A DNA stretch of 64,000 bases from Bifidobacterium margollesii (GCF_002860355.1 NZ_NMWU01000011.1:1-64000), one strand, 5' to 3'; numbered from the stretch's first letter, positions 21,433 through 31,086 are shown. The notes: a model not told the origin generated them from the letters alone. Made by a program: numbers and translations.

Positions 21433-23574
21433 TTACTTGTTCTGCGGCATCGTGGAGGTGATGGCGGCCAGGAACTCGCGGTTCGTCGCCGTCTTCTTCA
21501 GCCTCGGTACCAGAGTCTGGTAGGCCTGCTCCGGCTCCATGCCGCCCATCAGACGACGCAGACGGTAGACCACGGCCAGCTCGGCGGGCGGGGTGATCAG
21601 CTCCTCGCGGCGGGTGCCGGAGGCGTTGATGTCGATGGCCGGGAAGAGACGCTTGTCGGCCAGTTCGCGGCTCAGACGCAGTTCCATGTTGCCGGTGCCC
21701 TTGAACTCCTCGAAGATCACCTCATCCATCTTGGATCCGGTTTCCACCAGTGCGGACGAGATGATGGTCAGGGAGCCGCCGTTCTCGATGTTGCGGGCCG
21801 CGCCGAAGAACTTCTTCGGCGGGTACAGGGCCTGCGCGTCCACACCACCGGAGAGGATGCGGCCGGAAGCCGGCTGGGCGATGTTGTAGGCGCGGGCGAG
21901 ACGGGTCATGGAGTCGAGCAGCACGACCACATCCTGACCGAGCTCCACCAGACGCTTCGCACGCTCGATGGCGAGCTCGGCGACGATGGTGTGATCGGAG
22001 GCCGGACGGTCGAAGGTGGAGGAGATCACCTCACCCTGAACCGTGCGTTCCATGTCGGTGACCTCTTCGGGTCGCTCATCCACCAGCACCACCATCAGAT
22101 GCACTTCGGGGTTGTTGGCGGTGATGGAATTGGCGATCTGCTGCAGGGTGATCGTCTTGCCGGCCTTCGGCGGGGAGACGATCAGACCACGCTGACCCTT
22201 GCCGATCGGGGAGACGATGTCGATCAGACGACCGGTGAGCTTGGTCGGCTGGGTCTCCATGCGCAGACGCTCCTGCGGATACAGCGGCGTGAGCTTGTTG
22301 AAATGCGGACGGCTCTGCGCCTCCTCGATGCTCATGCCGTTGATCGTTTCGATGGACTGCAACGGCACGAACTTCTGACGCTGGTTACGGCCGCCTTCGC
22401 GGGGCGGACGGGTGGTGCCCTGCACGGCGTCGCCCTTACGCAGACCGTACTTCTTCACCTGGCCCATGGAGACGTAGACGTCGTTCGGACCGGGCAGATA
22501 GCCGCTGGTGCGAACGAAGGCATAGGAGTCGAGCACGTCGACGATGCCGGCCACCGGCACGAGATCCTCCTGCGGAACGTCCTCGCGCATACGGGAGTCG
22601 CGGTCGGCACGGCCGCCGCGCAGATCACGGTCGCGACGATCGCGGCGATCGTTGCGGTCATTACGGTCATTGCCGCGGCGATCGTTGCGATCATTGTGGT
22701 TGCGACGTGCGAAATCACGATCATCATCCTGCTCATAACGATCGGAACGGGTGTCGCGATCGGCACGATCACGATTGGAACGGTCGAGATGACGATCATC
22801 ATTGCGGCGCTTGGTGCTCTTGCGATCGTTCGGACGGTCGGAACGGTCCGGTAGGGCGGCGAGGATGTCGCCCAGATCGCGCACATGCTCGTTGGTCTCC
22901 GGTTCCGGCGCGGTGTCCTTGCGACGGCGGATGCGAGGCAGATCGAGATTCAGATCAAGCGTACCGGCGCCGCCGTGGTTCGCGTTCTCGTCGGCGTGCG
23001 CGGCCCTGCGGTTGCGTGTCTTGCGAGCGGGGGTCTCCTTGGGGGCGGGCAGAGCGATCTCGTCCAGCGACAGCGGTTCGGCGTCGCGCTTGCGGATGGA
23101 GCGCCTGACGGGCTGCTCGTCGCCTTCGCCATCGGACGCCGCGGCGATCGGCAGCGGCAGGTCGATTGGCAGCGACTTCGCCTCAACCGGTTCGGTTTCG
23201 GCGGGTGCGGCTTCGGCCGGAGTCGCAACGGGGAGGGATTCAGCCGCGGCGGCGGAATTGCCCGCATCGGCGGTCTGCGCAGCCGGTTCGGACTGTGCGG
23301 ACTGTTCGGTTTGTGCTGTTTGTGCGGCCGGAAGCGTCTGAGACTGAGTCTCGTCGGCCGAAACCTTGGAAATCTTCGATTTGGCGGACTTGGCGGCCGT
23401 CTTCGGCACTCGCACGGTCACGCCGGCGGGGGCCTCTCCCCCATTGCGGGCGGCCTCGATGGTGCTGACCAACTCGCCCTTTCGCATGGTTGAGGTACCA
23501 CGCAGACCCATCTGCTTGGCGAGCTCCTTGAGCTCAGCCAACTTCATAGCTGCAAGATTCTGGCTATCTGCCAC
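21433..23574 (-). CDS. rho: Transcription termination factor Rho
   Basis: 713 aa from the GTG at 23574, behind GAAAGG. Hexameric RNA helicase. N-terminal Rho_N helix-extension ([19 protein letters not shown]), then a long disordered segment: Ala/Gln/Glu-rich, then Arg/Asp/Asn-rich ([17 protein letters not shown]), typical of actinobacterial Rho and much longer than in E. coli. RNA-binding cold-shock-like domain ([18 protein letters not shown]), P-loop [12 protein letters not shown], Walker [18 protein letters not shown], and Q/R-loop region [16 protein letters not shown]. Own terminator downstream. Confidence 0.97.
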   Translation of the reverse strand: MADSQNLAAMKLAELKELAKQMGLRGTSTMRKGELVSTIEAARNGGEAPAGVTVRVPKTAAKSAKSKISKVSADETQSQTLPAAQTAQTEQSAQSEPAAQTADAGNSAAAAESLPVATPAEAAPAETEPVEAKSLPIDLPLPIAAASDGEGDEQPVRRSIRKRDAEPLSLDEIALPAPKETPARKTRNRRAAHADENANHGGAGTLDLNLDLPRIRRRKDTAPEPETNEHVRDLGDILAALPDRSDRPNDRKSTKRRNDDRHLDRSNRDRADRDTRSDRYEQDDDRDFARRNHNDRNDRRGNDRNDRNDRRDRRDRDLRGGRADRDSRMREDVPQEDLVPVAGIVDVLDSYAFVRTSGYLPGPNDVYVSMGQVKKYGLRKGDAVQGTTRPPREGGRNQRQKFVPLQSIETINGMSIEEAQSRPHFNKLTPLYPQERLRMETQPTKLTGRLIDIVSPIGKGQRGLIVSPPKAGKTITLQQIANSITANNPEVHLMVVLVDERPEEVTDMERTVQGEVISSTFDRPASDHTIVAELAIERAKRLVELGQDVVVLLDSMTRLARAYNIAQPASGRILSGGVDAQALYPPKKFFGAARNIENGGSLTIISSALVETGSKMDEVIFEEFKGTGNMELRLSRELADKRLFPAIDINASGTRREELITPPAELAVVYRLRRLMGGMEPEQAYQTLVPRLKKTATNREFLAAITSTMPQNK

Positions 23575-24397
23575 GTTGTGTTGCCTTTCGTCTGACCTAT
23601 GACGACGATTGAAGCACATGGCTCAATCACACGACCCGAAGGTGCGGTCACAGGGTATTCTGACGCAAATGCCCATACGGTGAGCACTACCTCGCCGCTG
23701 GCATCATCTCGTCATCGAAAATCCGAACTAAGAACTCGTTCCGGACTGCCCTAACTATACGACGAGTGTGCGACCGGTGCAATTCGACACGGCCGGGCAG
23801 GGCCGAACATGGCCACGATGCGTCTTTCGATTCCGGACTCCGATATCTGACGTCCGGCACCCGGAGCAGGGCGAATGACCGATCCGGCACGGCGAAATCG
23901 GCCGATCCGGCACGGCACGTACGACTTCCGGAGCATCGCAGGGCCCGATCCGCCGCAAAGTGCGCCTGAAAATGTGCGGATCCATTCGAAAAGTCCGCCT
24001 GATTTCGTGCGGCCTATAGGAAACTCGCCAATAACCGGTCAGAATACAAACGAATCACTACGAATCAATACAGACAAATCAATGTACATTGAACGAATCT
24101 GCATATTACCGTCACCGGGCATACCTTTACCCAGTAACACACGCCACAAACCCTAATAATTCCAACGATTCCAAACCACCGTCACCGGGCATGCCCATAC
24201 CCCGTGACAAGAGATATGCCCGGTCACATCGATGTCATGGCAGAAGGGGGCGGTCCGACATGAAGGGGCGGTCCGGCATGAATCGGGCCGCCCCTTCGAG
24301 GCTCAGCGGATCATCGTCACACGATCATCCGCGCATTTTCCTTACCTGTCTTTACTTGCCTGTCTGCACCTTCCTGCCTGTGTCTATCGGCTGACCA
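23575..24397. other. Long intergenic region with repeats
   Basis: No credible gene in 823 bp. 23640-24000 has rho upstream sequence without a recognisable promoter; 24030-24110 is AT-rich. A REP-like doublet lies at 24111-24227. At 24243-24280 there is a direct repeat of the form AAGGGG(G)CGGTCCG(A/G)CATG, and a 9-bp stem AAGGGGCGG/CCGCCCCTT (24263-24271, 24288-24296) that could end transcription of the VWA gene on the minus strand. Confidence 0.55.
24111..24227. repeat. REP-like palindrome doublet, copy 1
   Basis: Two palindromes of the type GTCACCGGGCATGCC...GGTATGGG-like arms closing in GTGAC, separated by an AT-rich core (CCCTAATAATTCCAACGATT). Copy 2 at 27873-27989 has the same length (117 bp), order and core. 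The two copies flank the VWA surface-protein gene. Confidence 0.7.
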
Positions 24398-27163
24398 TCA
24401 GTCGGCTCGGCGTCGACGGGCGATGAAGATGACGACACCGGCCACCAGCAGCACGCCGGCAACCGCACCGATCGTCACGATCGCAACGCCGGTGCTCGAC
24501 AGTCGCTTCGCGTTCCCGTCGGCATTATCGGAAGCATTGGCCTTGGCATTATCACCGGTTTCCGTTCCGGCATTCGCAACGGCAGAGCCATTCGAACCGT
24601 TCGCAGCGGTGGAGTGCGAGCCGTTATCGCCATTCGGCGCAACCGGCGTGACACCACCGCCATTCGTTCCGCCGTTGCCGTTCTGGTTGCCATCGCTGCT
24701 GGCGATCACGGTCTCATACGAACCGTTGTTATCCTTGTCGACCGCCGCCTTGACGTTGCTGCCGTCATCGGTAACCAGAACCTTCTTGGCCGTGGTGTTC
24801 AGCGCAACCGACTTGGTGGTGTCCGCATCGTTCGCGGTGATTTTCGCGTTGGCCAGATTATCACCGGAAACGACATACCCCGCAGTGGTCCTGTCCAAGG
24901 ACACATTGGAGGAATCCTTGCCGCTCACCGTATAGGTGAACAGCTTCTTCTTGCTGTCGAGCGTGGAGGAAAGCTCATAGGAGCCCTTGCTACCGGTCAG
25001 GCTGGCATCGCCATCCTTGGAGAACGTGGCGGATGCCGCCCTGTCGGATTTGACGGATACCAGCGAATCCACGTAATCCAGCGAGTAGTCGTAGTATCCA
25101 TTGCCGGTCACCGTATACGAGGACTGCTTATCCGGCAATACAAAGTGCGCATCGGATCTGGAAGCTTTATCAGTGCTGGGACGATACGAAGGAATGTCGG
25201 AGTATTGTCCACGAAGAATCTTCTCGATCTCCCACGATTGCGCACCTCTATGCAGAGCGGCATAGGCTGCCAGAGTCCGCCAGCCAGCAATAAATTCAGC
25301 TTTGACGTTGGCATGCTCTGTATCGATGTCCTTGTCCAGCCACGTTGACGTATTATTGCTGGCAAACACCAAATATCCGCGATGAGCACCCGTTATCTTA
25401 TCCCATATCGAGAAATCGGATCCCGGCTTGACTCCGAACGAATTGGCATCCTTCTCGAGATCCCGTGTCGTTCCCGGTACGTTGTACTTCCAATCTCCGG
25501 TCTGATCATTAATGTACAGATAGATATCCTGCTGATCGGGATGATTGTTGTCGTAGATATGCACACGGCCATTGAAGGTATGCCCATCGATGACTCTATT
25601 CTTAAGCGTCTCGTATTTATCGGCTACTACCGCATGAGCGCCACCCTTTGCAGGATCGGAGTATTCGACTCCGAACCCCAAAACAACGGGGGCTCCGCCG
25701 GTTTTAACCTGCTGAACCTTGCGCTTGATTTCCGCGACCTGCTGTTTCTGCCCATCAGTGGTATTGCTCTTATCCAAGAACTTCTGCTCCTCACTTTTTA
25801 CGGGATCTAGGAGCTGCGTGAACCAGTAGTAATTGATGTAGGAATGTACGGATCCTCCCGTTTTTCCTTCCTTCATGTCATGCACGCTTTTCGCACCCTG
25901 CTGGCGGGAAACGGGAGACGCCACATTCATCTTGGCCAGAACCGAGGTTACGGCAAAACCAAAGCAACTTCCGCCGGAAGACTTATCGTTTTTCCCGCCG
26001 CTGTCCGTACTGAGATTTGCAAGCACCTCTTCGGTCGACGTGGAATCAAGACCGTGCAGCAGCGCTTCACGATCACTGTCGGTCAAAGCGTATCCACGAG
26101 GCTCAACGTAGTTTTCAAACGCCCACGTATCCTTCGAAAAATCAAGCTCGTTGTTCTTCACGCCCTGCTGAAGGATGATCTTCCCCTGCTTGGAGATACT
26201 CGCCATATTATGTCCTTCGGCGGTAACTTCAAATACGGCGCTGACGCCTGCAGAACCTTCAACCTGCGGCACGACCTTATCCCAAGTGACGACTCGGTAC
26301 TTCTTGGCGTCAATCGTTCCGATGGTTTTCTTCGAGTTCCCCGTAATGGCAAGATTCTTATCCGTTGACAATGAAGCGGTGACATCCGATACCGCATTGT
26401 TGTTCGGATTGGTGATCTTCGCCGTGATTTCGTAGAATGTCTCTTTAGTCGGATATGTTTGCTGCCACTTCTTGGTTGATAATTCGATCGTCAGAGGATT
26501 AAGAATCACATTGACGATTTCGATGAATTTCTGGATCAGCGCATCGAGGTCGTTGGCTTCGAAGTAGCCCTTGTTCTGGATCGACTTCATGAAGGTGCTG
26601 GCGGAATTGTCCTGATATGGGTAGAAACCGACCGAGTACATGTTGTAATCCGCGAACATGGACTTGGCCTGATCCGTGGAGGACGTCGAATCGTTCGGCC
26701 AGCCGTCGGACATGGTGACGATGCTGCGCGCGTACTTCGTCGAGGCGGTGTCCTTGAAGTTCTTCAGCACCTCGTCGGCCTTCTGGAGTCCCGCCGTCAC
26801 GTTCGTACCGGAGTCGGCGAACAGATTCTTATCCGCAAAGTTATCCAACGTGTTCTTATCGTTGGTGAAATCCTGAACGGTGGCGTCATCGCTGAAGGCG
26901 ATCAGCGAAATCTGGCTCTGCGGATCCTTACTCAGAATCTTGTCCACGAACTGTTTCGTCGCGGTCTTCAACCGTTCGATCGGCTCACCGTACATGCTGC
27001 CCGAATTATCCAGCACCAACACGATGGCGTTATGGGTCGACTGCGATGCCGCAGTTATGGTTCCTCCTGCGGCGACTGCCGACGATGCGCCGAAGCCAAC
27101 AATCATGGCGACGGTGAGCATTGCAGACAGAATCCCAGCGAATACGCTTCGCAAGCGTTTCAT
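24398..27163 (-). CDS. Cell-wall-anchored protein with VWA domain and papain-like cysteine-peptidase region
   Basis: 921 aa from the ATG at 27163 behind GGAGAGAATC. Signal peptide about 1-32. VWA domain: VLVLDNSGSMYGEP holds the MIDAS DxSxS (D52, S54, S56), with SGTNVTAGL and TMSDGWPND as further MIDAS loops. Middle beta domains follow. A papain-like region starts with SSGGSCFGFAVTSV (Cys400), then GGAHAVVADKY (His) and RVHIYDNNHP (Asn/Asp), the usual Cys-His-Asn order. Then an Asn/Gly/Ala-rich stalk and a C-terminal LSSTG sorting-like motif, hydrophobic helix and RRRR tail, consistent with sortase anchoring although LSSTG deviates from LPxTG. Possible adhesin with peptidase activity; substrate unknown. 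Confidence 0.8.
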   Translation of the reverse strand: MKRLRSVFAGILSAMLTVAMIVGFGASSAVAAGGTITAASQSTHNAIVLVLDNSGSMYGEPIERLKTATKQFVDKILSKDPQSQISLIAFSDDATVQDFTNDKNTLDNFADKNLFADSGTNVTAGLQKADEVLKNFKDTASTKYARSIVTMSDGWPNDSTSSTDQAKSMFADYNMYSVGFYPYQDNSASTFMKSIQNKGYFEANDLDALIQKFIEIVNVILNPLTIELSTKKWQQTYPTKETFYEITAKITNPNNNAVSDVTASLSTDKNLAITGNSKKTIGTIDAKKYRVVTWDKVVPQVEGSAGVSAVFEVTAEGHNMASISKQGKIILQQGVKNNELDFSKDTWAFENYVEPRGYALTDSDREALLHGLDSTSTEEVLANLSTDSGGKNDKSSGGSCFGFAVTSVLAKMNVASPVSRQQGAKSVHDMKEGKTGGSVHSYINYYWFTQLLDPVKSEEQKFLDKSNTTDGQKQQVAEIKRKVQQVKTGGAPVVLGFGVEYSDPAKGGAHAVVADKYETLKNRVIDGHTFNGRVHIYDNNHPDQQDIYLYINDQTGDWKYNVPGTTRDLEKDANSFGVKPGSDFSIWDKITGAHRGYLVFASNNTSTWLDKDIDTEHANVKAEFIAGWRTLAAYAALHRGAQSWEIEKILRGQYSDIPSYRPSTDKASRSDAHFVLPDKQSSYTVTGNGYYDYSLDYVDSLVSVKSDRAASATFSKDGDASLTGSKGSYELSSTLDSKKKLFTYTVSGKDSSNVSLDRTTAGYVVSGDNLANAKITANDADTTKSVALNTTAKKVLVTDDGSNVKAAVDKDNNGSYETVIASSDGNQNGNGGTNGGGVTPVAPNGDNGSHSTAANGSNGSAVANAGTETGDNAKANASDNADGNAKRLSSTGVAIVTIGAVAGVLLVAGVVIFIARRRRAD

Positions 27164-27242
27164 GATTCTCTCCTCTCGGAACCGATCCGGTCGAGACCCA
27201 AACCCCTTCTCAATCGGCATTCGGGGATCGCGCCCAATCATT

Positions 27243-27275
27243 GCGCCCCCTCCATATCCATTATGGAGGGGGCGC
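27243..27275. promoter_or_regulatory. Strong palindrome upstream of the VWA gene
   Basis: A perfect 14-bp stem (GCGCCCCCTCCATA at 27243-27256, complement at 27262-27275) with loop TCCAT, 80 bp upstream of the start codon. No T-run on either side, so an operator or 5' leader hairpin is more likely than a terminator. Confidence 0.5.
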
Positions 27276-27635
27276 TGTACAAGCGGCAGCTTCCGATCGG
27301 AGATTAATCCAAAATTAACTTGGGGCCGCAGAGAACAGCAAGAACCGATATCTTTCGGCGAGAAACCGACGATGGTGGATCAGGAGATGTGGAGGGAGTG
27401 AGAGATACGGAGGGAGTGAAGACAGTGCGGGAAGAGGGGAGTTGGAGATTGAGGACAGTGGCAGCGCTCAGATGATCTGCGGGATTGTGCAGCAAGATAT
27501 GCAGGAGGTTGAAAGACAGGAAGGCCGAAAGATCGGAAGTCAAGGATGCGATCGGCAAGAAGACAAGAGCCACAAGAGATCACGAGCCAATATGGCTCCG
27601 CGAGAATCACCGAACGATCTGACTGAACCAAGGCG

Positions 27636-27792
27636 ATGGACTAAGGCGAGTTTTGAGTGAAATGTGCCTTAATCCATTCAGATCGAACCTGTACGAACTC
27701 CAAAACCGCATGATTCCAAGGTTTTTGAAATCTCGGGTATCGAATTCCGATGGACTAAGGCGCAGATCAGGATTTACACACCCTAGTCCATC
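27636..27792. repeat. Pair of stem-loops sharing ATGGACTAAGG
   Basis: First: ATGGACTAAGGC (27636-27647) with GCCTTAATCCAT (27666-27677), 11 of 12 paired. Second: GATGGACTA (27749-27757) with TAGTCCATC (27784-27792), perfect. The left arms share GATGGACTAAGGCG. Function unknown. Confidence 0.5.
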
Positions 27793-27872
27793 GTCCATCC
27801 AGCCTAGGCATTCATGGAATCAAGCGCGGATTACGTCACCGGGTACAGGTTGCGTCACAGAGTACAGGCTGC

Positions 27873-27989
27873 GTCACCGGGCACACCCACACCCGGTGAC
27901 GCAACCCCACAATCCCTATAATTTCAACGATCCCGAACCGTCGTCACCGGGCACACCCATACCCGGTGACGGTAGGTATGCCCAGTGAC
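27873..27989. repeat. REP-like palindrome doublet, copy 2
   Basis: Same 117-bp layout as 24111-24227. First palindrome: GTCACCGGG...CCCGGTGAC (27873-27900). Core: CCCTATAATTTCAACGATCC. The second palindrome follows at 27943-27970 with the same arms. Confidence 0.7.
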
Positions 27990-28227
27990 GGCGGCTATGT
28001 CCGGTCACGAACCGCAGACGGGCACAAACGAGCTTCCCCCTAGGCTGAACCCGTCAAGGAAACGGCAGAGTCGTTTCCAGGGTTCAGGCTCGCCGACAGG
28101 CGAGCGGACAGAACACAGGCGAAAGACCGACCGATGCTACCGAGAAGCTGTCGAGTGAAACGAGACTGATGATGTGGATCGAACAACACACCCGACACGT
28201 TCTAGTCGAGCCTTGCCCGCAACCCCT

Positions 28228-28337
28228 CATCAGTCAGCCTGACGGCTGCCAGCCCCCCCCAGGGGGAAGCCAAGAAGACCAGCTCACAGGCGTACAACAC
28301 GAAGTGCGCAATCAGGCTTCCCCTACGAGGGGAAGCC
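28228..28337. repeat. MITE-family repeat fragment
   Basis: Contains CCCCTCATCAGTC, a C-run then AGGGGGAAGCC, and a perfect 23-bp palindrome at 28315-28337 (GGCTTCCCC...GGGGAAGCC). It is related to the element at 16127-16348 and lies just downstream of the LRR gene, where the palindrome might also terminate transcription. Confidence 0.6.
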
Positions 28338-28348
28338 AGGAAACTAAC

Positions 28349-30367
28349 TCACAGCGACTTCCACGCGACGCCCTCGCCGCGCCAGCCCGCCTTCACCACC
28401 GCACGGTACTCGCCGTAGCTCGTCGTGTACACATGCTCGCCGGAATTACGGTTGTACAGACGGTACACCGGCCTGCCGTTCGAGGGCGCGTACCAGGCGA
28501 CGCCCTCGTTCCTCCAGCCGAGGCGCACCAGCATGTCGTGCTCCCGCTTGTTCAGCGTCCAGTTGTGGTTGCCGGAACGCCTGTTGTACTCGCGGTACAC
28601 CGGACGGGCGCCGGGCGTGCCCCTGCCCACGGTGACGAACGACGCGCCCCGGCTCTCGTCACGCCAACCCAGACGAACCAGCATGTTCCGCTCCGCGGCG
28701 CTGGTCGTGTAGTGGTGCAGGCCGGAGTTGCGGTTGTACACGCGGTACACCGGCACCCGCTTCACGGTAGGCTGCGTCGGCTTCGTCGGCGTCGCGTTCC
28801 TCGTCCACCGGGCGGTCAGCGTGATGTTCGCCGTCACGCCGCGGTTGAAGTCCCACTTCGCGTTGCCGTAGTACCAGCCCGCAAACGTGTAGCCCGAACG
28901 CGTCGGATTCGCCGGCTGCCTGACCTTGCCGCCGTTGGCCACCCTCTGCGACGCCACCGCGGAACCGCCGTTGGAGTTGAACACCACGGTACGGTACGCC
29001 GGAGCGGGCGCGCCCTTCATCGTGAAGCTCACGCTGGCGTGCAGCGTGCCCGAGGCTCCGGCCGCGTAGTCGTACGACACCACCGCACCCGGCTTCGCGC
29101 CGGCCACGGGCGCGATCACACCCGCACGCGAGATCGTGCCGCCCTTCACATTCGACACCTTCGACAGGTCGAACCACGGAATCAACCGCTTCAAGTTCAA
29201 TGAACGCCCATCCACCGGATAAGCACGCTGACCACCCACCGTGACTGCGTGATGGTTATGAGATTCCTGATAGGCAAGCATACGATTGCCGCTCAGATCT
29301 GTGTCAAGCCACTCCAATTGGGTACGAGATGCATCCAACGCGTATAGCTGGCTTCCTCGAACATTCAAAGAATCCAATTTCGGATTATGAGACACATCCA
29401 AAGAAGAAATCTGGGTATTCCTCGCATCCAGCAATGTCATCTTTGGATTATGCGATATATCCAACGCAACCAAAGGATTGTCGCCAACCCGTAGATACGA
29501 TAGCTCAGGATTATGTGACAAATCCAAGGACGACAAACGATTCTCTGACGCTTGCATGCCAGAAAGTTTCGAGTTATGAGATACATCCAAGGAGGATAGG
29601 CGATTACCATCAACAAGCAAATAGTCAAGGTGAGAATTATGAGATATATCTAAGGAAGACAAATGATTCCCACTGACCGTCAATCGTTCAATCTTCGGAT
29701 TACGAGACACGTCCAAAGACGACAAACGATTATCATCAACAGTCAATTCTTTAAGCAGGGGATTACGAGACACATCAAGCGTCGTCAGCCGATTCCCCTC
29801 CAGATATAGTTCCTGCAATTGAGGATTGTGCGATACATCCAAAGAAGCCAATCTCTTGCCTTTAACGTATAGAGTTTCACCAGTAATCTGAAGAGACTGC
29901 AACATTGGATTATGCGACACATCTACAGAGTTCAATTGCGTACCGTCTAGATTGAGATACGTTAGCTTGTGATTGTGTGACACATCCAAAAAAGCTAACT
30001 GAGTACCGCCATCAGTCGAATTAGCAGAACTTTGCAAAACGGAAAGGTTCGGAAACCATTCGATGCCTTTGGATGATTTAACAAAAGAATCAAAATTTAT
30101 CTCAGTGACGGCATTTCTTTCAGCAAAGCTAAGGACACCGTCCCAGTTTTTATCATAGCTACCATTTGACAACAGGTAGCGAAATTCTGCATCCGGGAAG
30201 TTCTTGGCGTTGATGGCGACGTCACCGGTGGCAGCGGAGGCATCCCCGGAAGCCTCAGCCGCGTTGGCCACGGCCCCCATCGGCAGCAGCATGGCGATCG
30301 AGGCGATCATCCCTATGCCGATTTTCCATAATCTACCCGAGCGTACAGGTTTCCTTGAGATCATCAT
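28349..30367 (-). CDS. Secreted LRR protein with InlB-type repeat and DUF5648 domain
   Basis: 672 aa. GGGAGG precedes two tandem ATG codons; the first is used here. Signal peptide about 1-36. Then a dockerin/LRR-cap-like segment and roughly eleven ~21-residue leucine-rich repeats of the pattern LDVSHNPxLxxLxVxxNxLSS. After this come an InlB/Flg_new repeat (VVFNSNGGSAVASQRV, SGYTFAGWYYGNAKWDF) and three WG/Tyr-rich repeats of a DUF5648 domain (VYRVYNRNSGLHHYTT, VYREYNRRSGNHNWTL, VYRLYNRNSGEHVYTT). DUF5648 is found in surface and cell-wall-associated proteins. No LPxTG or C-terminal TM. The LRR half is visibly more AT-rich than the C-terminal half. Confidence 0.85.
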   Translation of the reverse strand: MMISRKPVRSGRLWKIGIGMIASIAMLLPMGAVANAAEASGDASAATGDVAINAKNFPDAEFRYLLSNGSYDKNWDGVLSFAERNAVTEINFDSFVKSSKGIEWFPNLSVLQSSANSTDGGTQLAFLDVSHNHKLTYLNLDGTQLNSVDVSHNPMLQSLQITGETLYVKGKRLASLDVSHNPQLQELYLEGNRLTTLDVSRNPLLKELTVDDNRLSSLDVSRNPKIERLTVSGNHLSSLDISHNSHLDYLLVDGNRLSSLDVSHNSKLSGMQASENRLSSLDLSHNPELSYLRVGDNPLVALDISHNPKMTLLDARNTQISSLDVSHNPKLDSLNVRGSQLYALDASRTQLEWLDTDLSGNRMLAYQESHNHHAVTVGGQRAYPVDGRSLNLKRLIPWFDLSKVSNVKGGTISRAGVIAPVAGAKPGAVVSYDYAAGASGTLHASVSFTMKGAPAPAYRTVVFNSNGGSAVASQRVANGGKVRQPANPTRSGYTFAGWYYGNAKWDFNRGVTANITLTARWTRNATPTKPTQPTVKRVPVYRVYNRNSGLHHYTTSAAERNMLVRLGWRDESRGASFVTVGRGTPGARPVYREYNRRSGNHNWTLNKREHDMLVRLGWRNEGVAWYAPSNGRPVYRLYNRNSGEHVYTTSYGEYRAVVKAGWRGEGVAWKSL

Positions 30368-30550
30368 TGAACCTCCCTTTCGGAATCATCCTTTCAACCT
30401 CTCATACTGCCACTCGATTCCGACAAGCATACCCCCTAAATCAACATCCCATACACGCAAAAAGCATACCTTTCAGAGGAAAAGACGATGACGTCAGCCA
30501 ATAATCAGCGAACACAATCACACTGGGAATCCAACACTATACAACCTCTG

Positions 30551-30570
30551 ATTTTCGGCATACCGAAAAT
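30551..30570. promoter_or_regulatory. Perfect palindrome ATTTTCGG-CATA-CCGAAAAT
   Basis: 8-bp arms with a 4-nt centre, ending just before the GGAG (30573) of the small open frame at 30585. Could be an operator or leader hairpin for that frame. Confidence 0.4.
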
Positions 30571-30584
30571 ATGGAGATACAGCA

Positions 30585-31049
30585 GTGGTAGATTACATCG
30601 CACGAGAAAAACTGATGTCCACCTTGATGAGTCTTCGCGATGCGCCCGAAATCCAAGACATGCCGGACTGGGAACAGGTCGTACGGCGAATGCCGCACCC
30701 GCAATGCAAGTACTATCCAGTCGACAACGGATTCCGCAATCTCGCCAACGGCTTCAACGGATCGGATCGTGCTCACCCTCGACCGGTTCAGCAAATGCCG
30801 CCGAGAAGCCGGCAACCGAAGGGCTCGCCTGTCGGCTCGTATTCCAACCAGCACCTCGCCCGACGCCCCTCATCAGTCGGCTACGCCGACAGCCCCCCCC
30901 AAGGGGGAAGCCCAGAAAACTGGCGCACAACGACTTCCACACCGGGCGAGAAGCCAATCACCGCACCCCATGATTCCACTCCCCTGTCAATCAGCAACAT
31001 TCCCTTTCCGACCACACCGCTTCACCCTGACCACACCGCTTCACCCTGA
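30585..31049 (+). CDS. Small hypothetical protein, possibly a remnant interrupted by a repeat
   Basis: GTG start at 30585 with GGAG 8 nt upstream. The first ~55 residues (VDYIAREKLMSTLMSLRDAP, IQDMPDWEQVVRRMPHPQC) look protein-like and resemble short phage- or element-borne proteins that begin YI-x-RE. The rest, after about 30780, is translated MITE-family and tandem-repeat DNA and looks non-native. I therefore suspect that a short real gene has lost its 3' end to repeat insertion. Function unknown. Confidence 0.3.
   Translation: MVDYIAREKLMSTLMSLRDAPEIQDMPDWEQVVRRMPHPQCKYYPVDNGFRNLANGFNGSDRAHPRPVQQMPPRSRQPKGSPVGSYSNQHLARRPSSVGYADSPPQGGSPENWRTTTSTPGEKPITAPHDSTPLSISNIPFPTTPLHPDHTASP
30868..30915. 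repeat. MITE-family repeat fragment
   Basis: Segment with CCCCTCATCAGTCGGCTACG, CCGACAGCC, a C-run and AAGGGGGAAGCC. It matches the right-hand modules at 28228 and, inverted, 32264-32322. Confidence 0.6.
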
Positions 31050-31086
31050 CCACACCATTTCACCCTGACCACACCATTTCACCCCG
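31011..31086. repeat. Four tandem 19-bp repeats
   Basis: Units of ACCACACCGCTTCACCCTG (31011-31029, 31030-31048) and the variant with ATTT in place of GCTT (31049-31067, 31068-31086). 19-bp spacing excludes a codon-periodic function. Confidence 0.9.

Larger units (their letters stand above)
27164..28348. other. 1.2-kb intergenic region rich in palindromes
   Basis: No credible gene; short open frames have no SD or recognisable content. It holds the 27243-27275 palindrome, two stem-loops that begin with ATGGACTA (27636-27677 and 27749-27792), REP-like copy 2 (27873-27989) with an additional half-copy around 27836-27870, and MITE-family pieces at 28228-28337. GC content drops in 27300-27780. 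Confidence 0.55.

Noticed and set aside
27304-27660. Short overlapping frames (72-89 aa) in the intergenic region
   Set aside because: No SD, no domain, overlapping on both strands in repeat-containing DNA.
24111-28000. CRISPR array
   Set aside because: Repeats are palindromic doublets with irregular spacing and only two copies; no cas genes.
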